Origin: Lautropia sp.
Lineage (GTDB): Bacteria > Pseudomonadota > Gammaproteobacteria > Burkholderiales > Burkholderiaceae_E
DNA: 64,000 bases
Reading direction: 5' to 3'
Assembly: GCA_030527825.1 (NCBI GenBank)
Contig: JAUNAC010000001.1
Coordinates: forward strand, 744,001 to 808,000
Shown: positions 17,951 to 27,780 of the stretch, piece after piece
How the letters are laid out: each line of letters begins with the position of its first letter
Position numbering within the stretch: position 1 is the stretch's first letter
Position numbers and translations under genes: made by a program
Notes under the pieces: generated by a model
Database searches by the model: none
Told to the model about the DNA's origin: nothing
The model's input: only the letters and a program-made list of their open reading frames with translations

Positions 17951-18685
17951 ATGGGGTCTCAGACTGATATTTCCGGCGGGGCCGGAGATCAGGCTAATTC
18001 CGCTTTTGGCCTGCTGGGTCGAAAAGTTGGGATGATGCGAATCTTTACGGACGATGGTGAGAGTGTTCCTGTCACCGTCATAGATGTTTCAGGTAACCGC
18101 GTTTCGCAGGTCAAGTCCGTTGAAAAAGACGGCTACACGGCTGTCCAGGTTGTTTATGGCGAACGCCGTGCGTCTCGTGTATCCGCGGCAGAAGCAGGGC
18201 ACTATGCCAAGGCGGGTGTGCAGGCGGGCTCCGTGGCAGCGGAGTTTCATGTGTCTCCGGAGCGGGCGGCTGAAGTTCCTGCGGGCACCGTTCTGGGCGC
18301 TGACCATTTCGTGATCGGTCAATACATTGACGTTCAGGGTACGACGCAAGGCAAGGGCTTTGCGGGCACCATCAAGCGGCACAACTTTGGGTCGCAACGT
18401 GCCTCGCACGGCAACTCGCGCTCGCACAACGTGCCTGGTTCCATCGGGATGGCCCAGGATCCTGGCCGGGTGTTTCCAGGTCAGCGCATGTCCGGGCAAA
18501 TGGGTAATGTCACCCGTACTGTCCAGAATCTGGTTGTTGAGCGGATTGATGTGGATCGCGGCTTGCTATTGGTTCGCGGTGCCGTGCCGGGTTCTGCAGG
18601 CGGCCATCTGGTCATCACCCCGTCGGTCAAGCGTCGTCTGAAGCCCGTTCGGGCGCAGGCTGCCGAGGCCAAGGGCAAGGCTTGA
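17951..18685 (+). CDS. rplC: 50S ribosomal protein L3, with N-terminal extension
   Basis: Large-subunit protein that binds 23S rRNA early in assembly. The family sequence starts at GLLGRKVGM (residue 20); before it lies an unusual 19-residue polar extension beginning [11 protein letters not shown] good ribosome site (AAGGGGG) sits 8 bases before this ATG and no alternative start lies nearer the family start, so the extension is probably real. Total length 244 versus about 210-217. The RNA-binding loop [21 protein letters not shown] contains the glutamine that PrmB methylates in relatives. First gene after the dedicated promoter. Confidence 0.95.
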   Translation: MGSQTDISGGAGDQANSAFGLLGRKVGMMRIFTDDGESVPVTVIDVSGNRVSQVKSVEKDGYTAVQVVYGERRASRVSAAEAGHYAKAGVQAGSVAAEFHVSPERAAEVPAGTVLGADHFVIGQYIDVQGTTQGKGFAGTIKRHNFGSQRASHGNSRSHNVPGSIGMAQDPGRVFPGQRMSGQMGNVTRTVQNLVVERIDVDRGLLLVRGAVPGSAGGHLVITPSVKRRLKPVRAQAAEAKGKA

Positions 18686-18702
18686 AAGAGGATCGTTCGA
18701 AC

Positions 18703-19323
18703 ATGGAAATCAATATCTTGAACGATCAGGGCCAGAAGGCTGGCGCCGTGTCGGTGGCTGACACCGTATTTGGTGCAGAGTTCAACGAGCCGCTGGTTCA
18801 TCAGATCGTCGTGGCCTATCAGGCCAATGCCCGTAGCGGAAATCGCGCACAGAAAGACCGTACCGAGGTTCGGCACTCCACCAAAAAACCGTGGCGCCAG
18901 AAAGGCACAGGCCGCGCCCGTGCCGGTATGACATCCAGCCCGTTGTGGCGTGGAGGCGGTCGTATTTTCCCGAACAAACCGGATGAGAATTTCTCTCAGA
19001 AAGTTAATCGCAAGATGTATCGGGTGGGGATGCGTGCCATTTTTTCGCAACTGGTCCGCGAAGAGCGTCTGTCGGTCGTGGAGCCGATCAAGCTGGAAGC
19101 TCCCAAGACCAAGCTGCTGGTTGGCCGTCTCAATGGCATGGGATTGAAATCGACGCTCATCCTCGTGGATGACGAAGACGAAAATCTCTATCTGGCGGCA
19201 CGCAACCTGCCTCATGTGCTGGTACTGGAAACCCGCCATGTTGACCCGCTGTCGCTGGTTCACTACGACAGGGTGCTGGTCACCCGGCCGGCTCTGGCTC
19301 AGATTCAGGAGATGCTGGGATGA
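18703..19323 (+). CDS. rplD: 50S ribosomal protein L4
   Basis: Large-subunit protein that lines the exit tunnel; in E. coli it also represses its own operon. 206 residues, the usual length, from the ATG at 18703 (AGAGGA upstream) rather than the TTG at 18682. Conserved [22 protein letters not shown] loop is intact. 17 bases after rplC. Confidence 0.97.
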   Translation: MEINILNDQGQKAGAVSVADTVFGAEFNEPLVHQIVVAYQANARSGNRAQKDRTEVRHSTKKPWRQKGTGRARAGMTSSPLWRGGGRIFPNKPDENFSQKVNRKMYRVGMRAIFSQLVREERLSVVEPIKLEAPKTKLLVGRLNGMGLKSTLILVDDEDENLYLAARNLPHVLVLETRHVDPLSLVHYDRVLVTRPALAQIQEMLG

Positions 19324-19616
19324 ATCCGATTCGTCTGACACAGGTTGTGATCGCACCGGTCATTTCCGAAAAAAGCACCTTGGTGGGCGAAAAGCAAAAC
19401 CAGTACGTCTTTCGTGTCGTGCAGGATGCCACCAAAGGTGAGGTCAAGGCTGCCATCGAATCACTGTTTAAAGTGACGGTGGAGGCGGTCAATGTGGTGA
19501 ATATCGCGGGCAAACAGAAACGCTTTGGCCGTGGCATGGGGCGTCGGCGAAATATTCGCAAGGCGTATGTCAGTCTGGCAGCGGGCCAAGAGATCAATTT
19601 CGCGGAGACCAAGTAA
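19320..19616 (+). CDS. rplW: 50S ribosomal protein L23
   Basis: Large-subunit protein at the tunnel exit, docking site for trigger factor and SRP. 98 residues with [10 protein letters not shown] near the start. Its ATG overlaps the rplD stop (ATGA), so the two are translationally coupled. Confidence 0.97.
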   Translation: MNPIRLTQVVIAPVISEKSTLVGEKQNQYVFRVVQDATKGEVKAAIESLFKVTVEAVNVVNIAGKQKRFGRGMGRRRNIRKAYVSLAAGQEINFAETK

Positions 19617-20444
19617 ATGCCGGTCGTGAAACTGAAACCGACGTCGCCTGGTCGCCGGGCGATGGTCAAGGTCGTAACGCCGACCTTGCATAAAGGCGCC
19701 CCGGTTGCGTCGCTGATCGAACCCAAGAAAAGGGGTTCTGGTCGCAATAACCTGGGTCATATCACCACCCGTCACCGTGGCGGTGGTCACAAGCGTCATT
19801 ACCGGATCGTGGATTTCCGTCGTAACAAAGACGGCGTTCCAGCACGTGTTGAGCGTCTGGAATACGATCCGAACCGAAGTGCACACCTTGCCTTGTTGCT
19901 ATATGCAGATGGGGAGCGTCGTTATATTCTTGCTCCTAAGGGCGTGGCCGCTGGTACCGAGTTGATGTCCGGCTCGGAAGCGCCGATCCGGGCGGGAAAT
20001 GCGTTGCCCATCCGTAATATCCCGGTGGGTTCTACGATCCACAATATCGAAATGTTGCCTGGCAAAGGCGGACAGATTGCTCGTTCCGCTGGTGGCTCAG
20101 CACAACTGCTGGCTCGGGAAGGTACGTACGCACAGGTTCGCCTGCGTTCGGGTGAAATTCGTCGTATTCATATTGAATGCCGGGCAACCCTTGGCGAAGT
20201 GGGCAATGGCGAGCATAGCCTGCGGCAGATCGGCAAGGCTGGTGCTACTCGCTGGCGTGGTATCCGTCCGACAGTACGTGGGGTTGCCATGAACCCGATC
20301 GATCACCCGCACGGTGGTGGGGAGGGTCGTACTGGGGAGGGCCGGGTGCCCGTCAACCCATGGGGTAAGCCTACAAAAGGCTACCGCACCCGTCGCAACA
20401 AGCGCAGCGATTCGATGATCGTTCAGCGGCGCAAGAAGAAATAA
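19617..20444 (+). CDS. rplB: 50S ribosomal protein L2
   Basis: Core large-subunit protein next to the peptidyl-transferase centre. 275 residues; the conserved [28 protein letters not shown]-terminal segment has the essential histidine in [10 protein letters not shown]. Begins directly after the rplW stop codon. Confidence 0.98.
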   Translation: MPVVKLKPTSPGRRAMVKVVTPTLHKGAPVASLIEPKKRGSGRNNLGHITTRHRGGGHKRHYRIVDFRRNKDGVPARVERLEYDPNRSAHLALLLYADGERRYILAPKGVAAGTELMSGSEAPIRAGNALPIRNIPVGSTIHNIEMLPGKGGQIARSAGGSAQLLAREGTYAQVRLRSGEIRRIHIECRATLGEVGNGEHSLRQIGKAGATRWRGIRPTVRGVAMNPIDHPHGGGEGRTGEGRVPVNPWGKPTKGYRTRRNKRSDSMIVQRRKKK

Positions 20445-20457
20445 CCGGTAATACGAC

Positions 20458-20733
20458 ATGGCACGTTCAATCAAGAAGGGTCCGTTTGTCGACCATCACT
20501 TGCTGGCAAAAGTCGATGCGGCTGCATCAGGCAAGGACAAGCGCCCAATCAAAACCTGGTCGCGTCGTTCGACGGTGTTGCCTGAGTTCATTGGTCTTAC
20601 CATTGCCGTTCATAACGGCAAACAACACGTTCCGGTGTTCATCAACGAGAACATGGTAGGTCACAAATTGGGCGAATTCGCGCTGACCCGCACGTTCAAA
20701 GGGCACGCCGCTGACAAAAAGGCCAAGCGCTGA
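20458..20733 (+). CDS. rpsS: 30S ribosomal protein S19
   Basis: 30S head protein that contacts the A-site tRNA region. 91 residues, full length ([15 protein letters not shown], ending [10 protein letters not shown]). 13 bases after rplB. Confidence 0.98.
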   Translation: MARSIKKGPFVDHHLLAKVDAAASGKDKRPIKTWSRRSTVLPEFIGLTIAVHNGKQHVPVFINENMVGHKLGEFALTRTFKGHAADKKAKR

Positions 20734-20812
20734 TGTGGTTTGGGTTGTCTTAGTCTTTTGACTCAGGCAATCCAGCCCAAGGCGCCCTGACAAGATCAAG
20801 GGAAAGTTGACG

Positions 20813-21154
20813 ATGGAAACTCAAGCAGTCCTGCGCGGGGTCCGGATTTCCGCCCAGAAGGGGCGCCTGGTGGCAGACCAGGTTCGTGGAAAGTCGGTGG
20901 AAGCTGCGCTCAATATTCTGAATTTTTCGCCCAAGAAAGCGGCGAAGATTCTCAAGAAAGTGCTCGAATCGGCGATTGCCAATGCCGAGCACAATGATGG
21001 TGCTGACGTAGACGAGCTCCGGGTCAGCCGGGTGCATGTTGAAAAAGGCCAGTCGCTACGCCGTTTTTCGGCGCGTGCGAAAGGTCGAGGCGTTCGTATC
21101 GAGAAACAAACCTGCCATATCTACCTGACGGTTGGTACTGGCAAGCAATCCTGA
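20813..21154 (+). CDS. rplV: 50S ribosomal protein L22
   Basis: Large-subunit protein whose loop forms the tunnel constriction. 113 residues from the ATG at 20813; the in-frame TTG 6 bases upstream is less likely. Conserved [20 protein letters not shown] and the [13 protein letters not shown] loop are present. The 79-base gap after rpsS is longer than its neighbours and holds no gene. Confidence 0.97.
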   Translation: METQAVLRGVRISAQKGRLVADQVRGKSVEAALNILNFSPKKAAKILKKVLESAIANAEHNDGADVDELRVSRVHVEKGQSLRRFSARAKGRGVRIEKQTCHIYLTVGTGKQS

Positions 21155-21174
21155 GCTGAGGAAGGACCGAGGAC

Positions 21175-22029
21175 ATGGGACAGAAAATTCACCCAACCGG
21201 ATTCCGGCTTGCCGTCAGCCGTAACTGGGCTTCGCGTTGGTATGCAGGTAACAAGGATTTCGCCAGCACGCTGGCAGAAGATCTTCAGGTACGCAATTTC
21301 CTGAAGAAGCGTCTCAAAAACGCTTCGGTTGGTCGTGTGCTGATCGAGCGCCCAGCCAAGAATGCACGCATCACCATCTATTCGGCACGTCCGGGTGTGG
21401 TGATCGGCAAGAAAGGCGAAGACATTGAGCGTCTCAAGGTCGAGTTGACCAAGATGTTGGATGTGCCGGTGCATGTCAACATCGAGGAAATCCGCAAGCC
21501 CGAACTGGACGCACAGCTGATTGCCGATTCGATTACCCAGCAGCTCGAAAAACGGATTATGTTCCGTCGGGCCATGAAGCGGGCCATGCAGAATGCCATG
21601 CGGCTAGGTGCACAGGGCATCAAAATCATGAGCGCAGGCCGTCTGAATGGTGCAGAGATCGCCCGTACCGAGTGGTATCGTGAAGGCCGGGTTCCCCTGC
21701 ATACGCTGCGGGCTGATGTGGATTACGGTACCTCCGAAGCCCAGACCACCTACGGCATTATTGGTGTCAAGGTTTGGGTGTACAAGGGTGACACCCTCGG
21801 CAGGGGTGAAGCCCCCGAAGCGAATGATAAAGAGAACGCTGCTAACGAACGCGAAGACCGCCGTTCACGTCGGCCAGGACGTCCCGGTGCTGCACCGGGA
21901 CGGGGTCGTCGACGTGAGGCTACCGGTGCAGACGGTGCAGAGGCACGCGCGCCGGGCGCACGTCGCGCTCCCCGTAAAGCCAGTGCCGAGACAACGGTTG
22001 CTGCTGGCGAGGACAAGGGCGACAACTGA
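21175..22029 (+). CDS. rpsC: 30S ribosomal protein S3, with long basic tail
   Basis: 30S protein at the mRNA entry site, with KH domain ([11 protein letters not shown], residues about 79-89). Family sequence is normal to about residue 215 ([11 protein letters not shown]). It then carries a tail of about 70 residues rich in Arg, Gly, Ala and Glu (for example [20 protein letters not shown]), giving 284 residues against 233 in E. coli. Some tail is common in Burkholderiales; its length here is at the upper end. Confidence 0.97.
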   Translation: MGQKIHPTGFRLAVSRNWASRWYAGNKDFASTLAEDLQVRNFLKKRLKNASVGRVLIERPAKNARITIYSARPGVVIGKKGEDIERLKVELTKMLDVPVHVNIEEIRKPELDAQLIADSITQQLEKRIMFRRAMKRAMQNAMRLGAQGIKIMSAGRLNGAEIARTEWYREGRVPLHTLRADVDYGTSEAQTTYGIIGVKVWVYKGDTLGRGEAPEANDKENAANEREDRRSRRPGRPGAAPGRGRRREATGADGAEARAPGARRAPRKASAETTVAAGEDKGDN

Positions 22030-22080
22030 TGGGTCTGCCTGTGCAGTCCGATGAGTGAACCAAGCTAAGGTAGAAGAATC

Positions 22081-22497
22081 ATGTTGCAACCCTCCAGACG
22101 TAAATATCGGAAGGAACAGAAAGGCCGTAATACAGGTCTGGCGACCCGTGGAGCCACTGTTGCCTTCGGCGAATTTGGCCTGAAAGCGACCGCACGTGGT
22201 CGCCTGACGGCTCGCCAGATCGAATCAGCACGTCGTGCCATGACGCGACATATCAAACGGGGCGGCCGGATCTGGATCCGGATCTTCCCGGACAAACCGA
22301 TCTCCCAGAAACCCGCCGAGGTTCGTATGGGTAACGGTAAAGGAAACCCGGAATACTGGGTGGCCGAAATTCAACCGGGCAAAGTGCTCTACGAGATGGA
22401 CGGTGTTAATGAAGCGCTGGCCCGCGAAGCGTTTGCGTTGGCTGCGGCCAAGCTGCCGCTGTCTACGGTTTTTGTTACCCGTCAGATCGGCGCTTGA
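22081..22497 (+). CDS. rplP: 50S ribosomal protein L16
   Basis: Large-subunit protein near the A-site tRNA elbow. 138 residues, starting [17 protein letters not shown], with the conserved [16 protein letters not shown] segment whose arginine is hydroxylated in relatives. Confidence 0.97.
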   Translation: MLQPSRRKYRKEQKGRNTGLATRGATVAFGEFGLKATARGRLTARQIESARRAMTRHIKRGGRIWIRIFPDKPISQKPAEVRMGNGKGNPEYWVAEIQPGKVLYEMDGVNEALAREAFALAAAKLPLSTVFVTRQIGA

Positions 22498-22515
22498 CCG
22501 CCAACGGAGTCGAAG

Positions 22516-22713
22516 ATGAAAGCGACAGAACTGAGAACCAAGGACGTGGCAGGTCTGCAGCAGGAGCTGAGTGATCTGGGGCGCGCGCACTTTGCCCTGC
22601 GCATGCAGATTGCCACCCAGCAGAACAGCAATACTGCCCAACTGAAACGACTGCGTCGCGATATTGCTCGCGTTCAGACAGTGATCAAAGAGAAGCAGGT
22701 GGCAGCGAAATGA
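22516..22713 (+). CDS. rpmC: 50S ribosomal protein L29
   Basis: Small helical-hairpin large-subunit protein at the tunnel exit. 65 residues ([18 protein letters not shown]...[19 protein letters not shown]). Stop overlaps the rpsQ start. Confidence 0.96.
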   Translation: MKATELRTKDVAGLQQELSDLGRAHFALRMQIATQQNSNTAQLKRLRRDIARVQTVIKEKQVAAK

Positions 22714-22988
22714 ACGATCAAGCAGCGGTGCAACCCACCACGAACACCCGGACTCTGACAGGTCGGGTAACCAGCAACAAGATGCAGAAAACCGTCACGG
22801 TGCTGGTGGAACGCAAAGTGAAGCATCCGGTGTACGGAAAGTACGTGGTACAGTCCAAAAAATATCACGCTCATACTGAAGAATCATTTAATGAGGGGGA
22901 TCTGGTCGAGATCCAGGAAGGCAAGCCCGTATCCAAGACCAAATCCTGGTACGTGTCACGTCTGTTGACGGCAGCCAAGGTCGTCTGA
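22710..22988 (+). CDS. rpsQ: 30S ribosomal protein S17
   Basis: Early-assembly 30S protein of the OB fold. 92 residues; conserved [28 protein letters not shown]. Starts by an ATGA overlap with rpmC. Last gene before the internal terminator. Confidence 0.97.
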   Translation: MNDQAAVQPTTNTRTLTGRVTSNKMQKTVTVLVERKVKHPVYGKYVVQSKKYHAHTEESFNEGDLVEIQEGKPVSKTKSWYVSRLLTAAKVV

Positions 22989-23009
22989 AGATCGGCTGGT
23001 GAGAGTTCC

Positions 23010-23034
23010 GCCCGACCCGCGGTCGGGCTTTTTT
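23010..23034 (+). terminator. Rho-independent terminator after rpsQ
   Basis: Perfect 8-bp stem GCCCGACC-CGC-GGTCGGGC followed by six T. It ends the rplC-rpsQ unit, the same boundary as between the S10 and spc operons of E. coli. Confidence 0.92.
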
Positions 23035-23082
23035 GTTCGTTGTGAACAGTGACGAGCTGCTGGCAAAAAGATGTTTTGATTG

Positions 23083-23111
23083 TTGTCAGTGAATGAATAT
23101 CTCACTATAAT
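23083..23111 (+). promoter_or_regulatory. Strong sigma70-type promoter of the spc operon
   Basis: TTGTCA at 23083-23088, a 17-base spacer, then TATAAT at 23106-23111. It lies 50 bases past the terminator and would give a leader of about 270 bases before rplN. Confidence 0.85.
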
Positions 23112-23117
23112 CATCAG

Positions 23118-23387
23118 CTGTTCACCAAAGGTGATTGCAGCACGTTTGTGTCACCAGGTAGTCAGACAATTTCAGCAGGATGGACGCTTGTCTGGCAACG
23201 CGATTGTTTCCTTCCAGTCAGTGATGATTACCTCGTCATCTGGCGGGGAAAGAGGAAGTGGTCGTTTCAATGAATTCAATCCGATCGGCTGCCGCAAGGT
23301 CGTCGGTCAACGGAACCAAGACTGGTCTGCCGGGGCAGAACGCCGAAAGCGGGTCCAAGTTGGGCAAGAAATCGTCAGGATATTGCA
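23118..23387 (+). promoter_or_regulatory. Structured leader of the spc operon
   Basis: This 270-base leader carries a row of possible hairpins: GGTGA/TCACC (23130-23155), CAGACA/TGTCTG (23163-23194), GATGA/TCATC (23223-23240) and TCTGCC/GGCAGA (23326-23339). One frame (ATG at 23224) runs 55 codons and its stop overlaps the rplN start as ATGA, but it has no convincing ribosome site. The leader may serve autogenous control; the regulator is not known. Confidence 0.45.
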
Positions 23388-23756
23388 ATGATTCAGATGC
23401 AGTCGACGCTGAGCGTCGCCGACAACACGGGGGCGCGCGAGGTCATGTGTATCAAGGTGCTCGGTGGCAGCAAGCGCCGTTACGCCGGAATCGGTGACAT
23501 CATCAAAGTGTCTGTCAAAGAGGCTCAGCCTCGCGGGCGGGTCAAAAAAGGCGAAATTTATAACGCGGTCGTCGTGCGTACCGCCAAGGGGGTACGTCGC
23601 CCCGATGGTTCGTTGCTGCGTTTTGATGGCAACGCCGCCGTGCTGCTCAACAGCAAACTTGAGCCGATCGGCACGCGTATTTTCGGGCCTGTCACACGCG
23701 AGCTGCGTACCGAGCGGTTCATGAAGATCGTCTCGCTGGCACCGGAAGTGCTTTGA
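23388..23756 (+). CDS. rplN: 50S ribosomal protein L14
   Basis: Large-subunit interface protein. 122 residues, [33 protein letters not shown], full length. AGGA lies about 10 bases before the ATG. First structural gene of the spc unit. Confidence 0.98.
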   Translation: MIQMQSTLSVADNTGAREVMCIKVLGGSKRRYAGIGDIIKVSVKEAQPRGRVKKGEIYNAVVVRTAKGVRRPDGSLLRFDGNAAVLLNSKLEPIGTRIFGPVTRELRTERFMKIVSLAPEVL

Positions 23757-23799
23757 GCCTGCCGAACAATACGGGATTCAAGCCGAGGGCTGTTTAATC

Positions 23800-24120
23800 A
23801 TGATGCAAAAGATTCGTAAGGGTGACGAGGTGATCGTCATCGCCGGTCGGGACAAAGGCAAACGGGGTATTGTGAGCCAGCGCGTAGACGATCGTCATCT
23901 GCTCGTCGAAGGGGTGAACGTCGTCAAGAAGCACGTCAAGCCCAACCCTATGCGGGGCACCAATGGTGGTGTTGTGGACAAAACCATGCCCATCGACCAG
24001 TCAAATGTGATGCTGTTCAATCCAGCTTCCGGCAAGGGTGATCGGGTTGGGTTCAAGGTTCTTGAAGATGGGCGCAAGGTTCGCGTCTTCAAGTCCAACG
24101 GCGAAGAACTGAAGTCCTGA
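23800..24120 (+). CDS. rplX: 50S ribosomal protein L24
   Basis: Assembly-initiator large-subunit protein with KOW motif ([17 protein letters not shown]). 106 residues; two adjacent ATG codons open the frame, so the start could be one codon later. Confidence 0.97.
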   Translation: MMQKIRKGDEVIVIAGRDKGKRGIVSQRVDDRHLLVEGVNVVKKHVKPNPMRGTNGGVVDKTMPIDQSNVMLFNPASGKGDRVGFKVLEDGRKVRVFKSNGEELKS

Positions 24121-24157
24121 TTCCCTCAGGAATCGGCAGACCCAAAAGGAAACATCG

Positions 24158-24697
24158 ATGGCGCGTCTCTTAGAAACCTATCGTGAAAAGCTGGTACCCG
24201 AGCTGACCAAGCGATTCGGCTATAAATCCGTGATGGAAGTGCCGCGGATCACCAAGATCACCCTGAACATGGGTGTTGGTGAAGCTGTTGCCGACAAGAA
24301 GATCATGGATAACGCAGTTGCCGATCTGACCAAGATCGCTGGTCAAAAACCTGTGGTGACGAAGGCTCGGAAAGCGATTGCCGGCTTCAAAATTCGCGAA
24401 GGTTATCCTATTGGTTGTATGGTCACCTTGCGTGGTGTCCGTATGTATGAATTCCTGGATCGTCTGATCACCGTGGCATTACCGCGGGTTCGAGATTTTC
24501 GGGGTGTTTCTGGCCGATCCTTCGATGGACGCGGCAATTACAATTTCGGTGTCAAAGAGCAGATCATGTTCCCTGAGATCGAATACGACAAGGTCGACGT
24601 GTTGCGTGGTTTGAATATCAGCATCACGACGACTGCAAAATCTGACGAGGAAGCCAAGGCGCTGTTGTCTGCCTTCCGGTTTCCGTTCCGCAACTGA
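24158..24697 (+). CDS. rplE: 50S ribosomal protein L5
   Basis: Large-subunit protein that binds 5S rRNA. 179 residues, the family length, with [11 protein letters not shown] and [18 protein letters not shown]. Confidence 0.98.
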   Translation: MARLLETYREKLVPELTKRFGYKSVMEVPRITKITLNMGVGEAVADKKIMDNAVADLTKIAGQKPVVTKARKAIAGFKIREGYPIGCMVTLRGVRMYEFLDRLITVALPRVRDFRGVSGRSFDGRGNYNFGVKEQIMFPEIEYDKVDVLRGLNISITTTAKSDEEAKALLSAFRFPFRN

Positions 24698-24748
24698 GGT
24701 TGGCTGGCTTCTCGCCGAAAACCTAAGCTGACCTCCAGGGGTGAATGA

Positions 24749-25054
24749 ATGGCAAAGGCATCCATGATTGAGCGCGAAAAAAAGCGCGAAGCACTGGTCA
24801 AGAAGTACGCCGCCAAGCGGGCCGCACTTCAGGCCATCATTGATGATCAATCCAAATCTGACGAAGAGCGTTATCAAGCACGTCTCGCAATCCAGAAACA
24901 GCCGCGCGCGGCCAGTCCGACTCGTTTGCGCAAGCGTTGTGCACTCACCGGCCGTCCTCGCGGGGTTTTCCGCAAATTCGGTCTGGGACGGAACAAGTTG
25001 CGTGAATTCGCTATGCGGGGAGAGATCCCTGGGCTGACAAAAGCCAGTTGGTAA
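24749..25054 (+). CDS. rpsN: 30S ribosomal protein S14 (zinc-independent form)
   Basis: 30S head protein. 101 residues, the long form without the CxxC zinc ribbon; the conserved end reads [39 protein letters not shown] in two parts. Confidence 0.97.
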   Translation: MAKASMIEREKKREALVKKYAAKRAALQAIIDDQSKSDEERYQARLAIQKQPRAASPTRLRKRCALTGRPRGVFRKFGLGRNKLREFAMRGEIPGLTKASW

Positions 25055-25147
25055 CAGCGTCGGAGTATAAGAAGTGATCAAGTTCGAAACGAATTTGGCC
25101 TTGCAGGGCGTTCAGTCCGCAGTGGCCTGCTACGGGAGCGATGACCA

Positions 25148-25543
25148 ATGAGCATGAGCGATCCAATCGCGGACATGTTCACGCGGATCCGCAATGCGCA
25201 GCGCGTCGAAAAGGAATCCGTTGTGATCCCGTCGTCCAAATTGAAGGTAGCGATTGCCCGCCTCCTTCAGGAAGAAGGCTATATCGAAGGCTTTGAGGTG
25301 TTGCCAAATGAAGGCAAACCGCTGCTTCAGGTAGTGCTGAAATATTACGCTGGGCGGCCGGTTATTGAGCGTCTGGAGCGTGTTTCGCGTCCAGGGTTGC
25401 GGATTTACAAAGCCCGTAACGACCTGCCCCAGGTGATGAACGGGCTGGGTGTGGCGATCATCACAACGTCGCAAGGCGTTATGACCGACCGGAAGGCGCG
25501 TCAAAGCGGCATCGGCGGCGAAGTGCTGGGTTACGTCGCTTAA
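25148..25543 (+). CDS. rpsH: 30S ribosomal protein S8
   Basis: 30S body protein; in E. coli also the spc-operon translational repressor. 131 residues ([18 protein letters not shown]). The 93-base gap after rpsN holds no gene. Confidence 0.97.
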   Translation: MSMSDPIADMFTRIRNAQRVEKESVVIPSSKLKVAIARLLQEEGYIEGFEVLPNEGKPLLQVVLKYYAGRPVIERLERVSRPGLRIYKARNDLPQVMNGLGVAIITTSQGVMTDRKARQSGIGGEVLGYVA

Positions 25544-25555
25544 GGAGGCCAGATA

Positions 25556-26089
25556 ATGTCCCGTATCGGAAAAATGCCGATTGCCCTGCCAAAGGGAACG
25601 GAAGTCAAACTGGCCGCTGACAGCATTACCGTCAAGGGCCCATTAGGAACGCTGACGCAAGCCATTAATCCCCGGGCACGCATCAGTCAGGAAGGTGATC
25701 AGCTTCTGGTTACACCAAGTGATGAATCCGCCCAGGCGAATGCCATGTCCGGTACTCTCCGGGCTCTGGTGGCCAATATGGTTAACGGCGTTACGAAGGG
25801 TTTTGAGCGTCGTCTTACCTTGGTCGGGGTGGGTTTTCGTGCTCAAGCCCAAGGCAGTGCGCTGAATCTGTCGCTGGGTTTCTCCCATCCTGTTGTGCAT
25901 CGGCTACCGGAAGGTGTGAAAGCAGAAACGCCCAGCCAGACTGAAATTGTGCTAAAGGGCGCAGACAAGCAGCAGGTTGGGCAGGTCGCCGCAAATATTC
26001 GTGCCTATCGTCCACCAGAGCCTTACAAAGGCAAGGGTGTCCGGTACTCGGATGAGCGGGTTGCGTTGAAAGAAACCAAGAAGAAGTAA
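25556..26089 (+). CDS. rplF: 50S ribosomal protein L6
   Basis: Large-subunit protein near the factor-binding site. 177 residues; [14 protein letters not shown] start and the ending [23 protein letters not shown] are typical. AGGAGG lies upstream of the ATG. Confidence 0.98.
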   Translation: MSRIGKMPIALPKGTEVKLAADSITVKGPLGTLTQAINPRARISQEGDQLLVTPSDESAQANAMSGTLRALVANMVNGVTKGFERRLTLVGVGFRAQAQGSALNLSLGFSHPVVHRLPEGVKAETPSQTEIVLKGADKQQVGQVAANIRAYRPPEPYKGKGVRYSDERVALKETKKK

Positions 26090-26171
26090 AGGCACATGAG
26101 GATGATCGCCTGCGGGGAGGCTTGTTTTGCCACCCGGCTGCAGGCAGATCGTTTGAGTGCAAGGAACAGAC

Positions 26172-26543
26172 ATGGCAATTGACAAAAAGGCATCGCGCCT
26201 GCGGCGTTCGCGCCAGACCCGGCACAAGATCAGCGAGTTGCGCGTCAACCGCCTGGCCGTTTTTCGCAGTAACGCCCATATTTACGCCAACATTCTGTCG
26301 CCCGAGGGTGACAGGGTGCTCGTCTCGGCGTCGACCGCCGAGGCCGATGTGCGTGCTGAGCTCGCCGGAAAGTCCGGACGGGGCGGCAATGTGGGCGCTG
26401 CTGCCATTATCGGAAAACGGGTGGCTGAGAAAGCTCTGAAAGCCGGTATCGAGTCGGTTGCGTTCGATCGTTCCGGCTATCGCTATCACGGGCGGGTTCG
26501 CGCTTTGGCTGAGGCTGCGCGCGAGGCCGGACTGAAGTTCTGA
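26172..26543 (+). CDS. rplR: 50S ribosomal protein L18
   Basis: 5S rRNA-binding large-subunit protein. 123 residues from the ATG at 26172; a more upstream GTG frame start (26157) adds five residues without family support. Ends [26 protein letters not shown], as expected. Confidence 0.97.
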   Translation: MAIDKKASRLRRSRQTRHKISELRVNRLAVFRSNAHIYANILSPEGDRVLVSASTAEADVRAELAGKSGRGGNVGAAAIIGKRVAEKALKAGIESVAFDRSGYRYHGRVRALAEAAREAGLKF

Positions 26544-26556
26544 GGACGGAAAACGA

Positions 26557-27084
26557 ATGGCAAAGGTTCAGGCACGGGGCCCTCAGCGAGGGGCCGACGA
26601 ACGTGATGACGGTCTGAAGGAAAAGATGATCGGCATCAACCGGGTCACCAAGGTAGTCAAGGGTGGCCGTATTTTGGGGTTCGCTGCCCTGGTCGTGGTT
26701 GGTGATGGCGATGGTCGCGTAGGTATGGGCAAGGGCAAGGCACGTGAAGTTCCCGTGTCTGTCCAGAAAGCGATGGACGAAGCCCGGCGCAAGATGTTCA
26801 AGGTGCCCCTGCGCAACGGTACCGTTCCCCATGTGGTCGAAGGTCGCCATGGCGCATCGCGTGTCTATATAGCGCCTGCCGCGGATGGTACCGGCGTCAT
26901 CGCTGGCGGTCCGATGCGTGCGGTGTTTGAAGTCACGGGCATCAGCAATGTGGTTGCCAAGAGCCATGGCTCCAGCAATCCCTACAACATGGTGCGCGCC
27001 ACGTTGGACGCCTTCCGTAATTTGTCTACCCCGGCTGAAATTGCTGCCAAGCGCGGCAAGACGGTCGAGGAAATCTTGGGTTGA
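26557..27084 (+). CDS. rpsE: 30S ribosomal protein S5
   Basis: 30S protein important for decoding fidelity. 175 residues with [20 protein letters not shown] and the GAGPARVI-equivalent segment [13 protein letters not shown]. Confidence 0.98.
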   Translation: MAKVQARGPQRGADERDDGLKEKMIGINRVTKVVKGGRILGFAALVVVGDGDGRVGMGKGKAREVPVSVQKAMDEARRKMFKVPLRNGTVPHVVEGRHGASRVYIAPAADGTGVIAGGPMRAVFEVTGISNVVAKSHGSSNPYNMVRATLDAFRNLSTPAEIAAKRGKTVEEILG

Positions 27085-27124
27085 ATGCTCCCTTCACAGG
27101 GGACGTTCAGTCTGGAGAGACTTG

Positions 27125-27316
27125 ATGAGCAACGAACAGAAAAAAACGGTCAAAGTGAAACTGGTCCGTAGCCCCAGCCGCACGGTTGGGGGCCATCGTG
27201 ATACGGTTCTCGGGCTTGGCCTGAAGCGGATGAATCAGGTCCGTGAGCTGGAAGATACGCCCGCTGTGCGCGGCATGATCACCAAGGTGGCATACCTGGT
27301 CAAGGTGGTGGATTGA
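27125..27316 (+). CDS. rpmD: 50S ribosomal protein L30
   Basis: Small large-subunit protein. 63 residues from the ATG at 27125 (GGAGAG upstream): [18 protein letters not shown]...[25 protein letters not shown]. The open frame extends upstream but not with family sequence. Confidence 0.96.
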   Translation: MSNEQKKTVKVKLVRSPSRTVGGHRDTVLGLGLKRMNQVRELEDTPAVRGMITKVAYLVKVVD

Positions 27317-27317
27317 T

Positions 27318-27776
27318 ATGCGACTCAATGATTTGAAACCCGCAGCTGGTTCGAAACACGCTGCCAAACGCGTCGGACGGGGGATTGGTTCCGGCCTTGG
27401 AAAGACTGCTGGACGCGGTCACAAAGGTCAGAAATCCCGGTCGGGTGGTTTTCACAAGGTCGGTTTTGAAGGCGGTCAAATGCCTTTGCAACGGCGTCTG
27501 CCTAAGCGCGGATTCAAATCGCTCCAGGCCGGCCGTGTTGCTGAGGTGCGTTTGTCCGACCTGCAGCGTCTTGACGTTTCTGACGTTGATTTGGGCATTC
27601 TGAAGAAGGCGGGCATCGTGTCCCAGCTGGCGCTGAGTGCCAAGGTCATCCTGGCCGGCGAGATTAGCCGCAAGGTTTCCCTGATTGGTGTTGGTGCAAC
27701 GAAAGGCGCACGCGCAGCAATCGAGGCTGCGGGTGGTCATGTCCAGGATCCTGTCGTGACGCAGAACGCGTCCTGA
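27318..27776 (+). CDS. rplO: 50S ribosomal protein L15
   Basis: Large-subunit assembly protein. 152 residues with the Gly/Lys-rich N-terminus ([27 protein letters not shown]) and [17 protein letters not shown]. Starts one base after the rpmD stop. Confidence 0.98.
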   Translation: MRLNDLKPAAGSKHAAKRVGRGIGSGLGKTAGRGHKGQKSRSGGFHKVGFEGGQMPLQRRLPKRGFKSLQAGRVAEVRLSDLQRLDVSDVDLGILKKAGIVSQLALSAKVILAGEISRKVSLIGVGATKGARAAIEAAGGHVQDPVVTQNAS

Positions 27777-27780
27777 ACCA

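Noticed and set aside
23258-23497. 79-codon plus-strand frame in the spc leader running into rplN
   Set aside because: Overlaps rplN by 110 bases in another frame and has no ribosome site or similarity.
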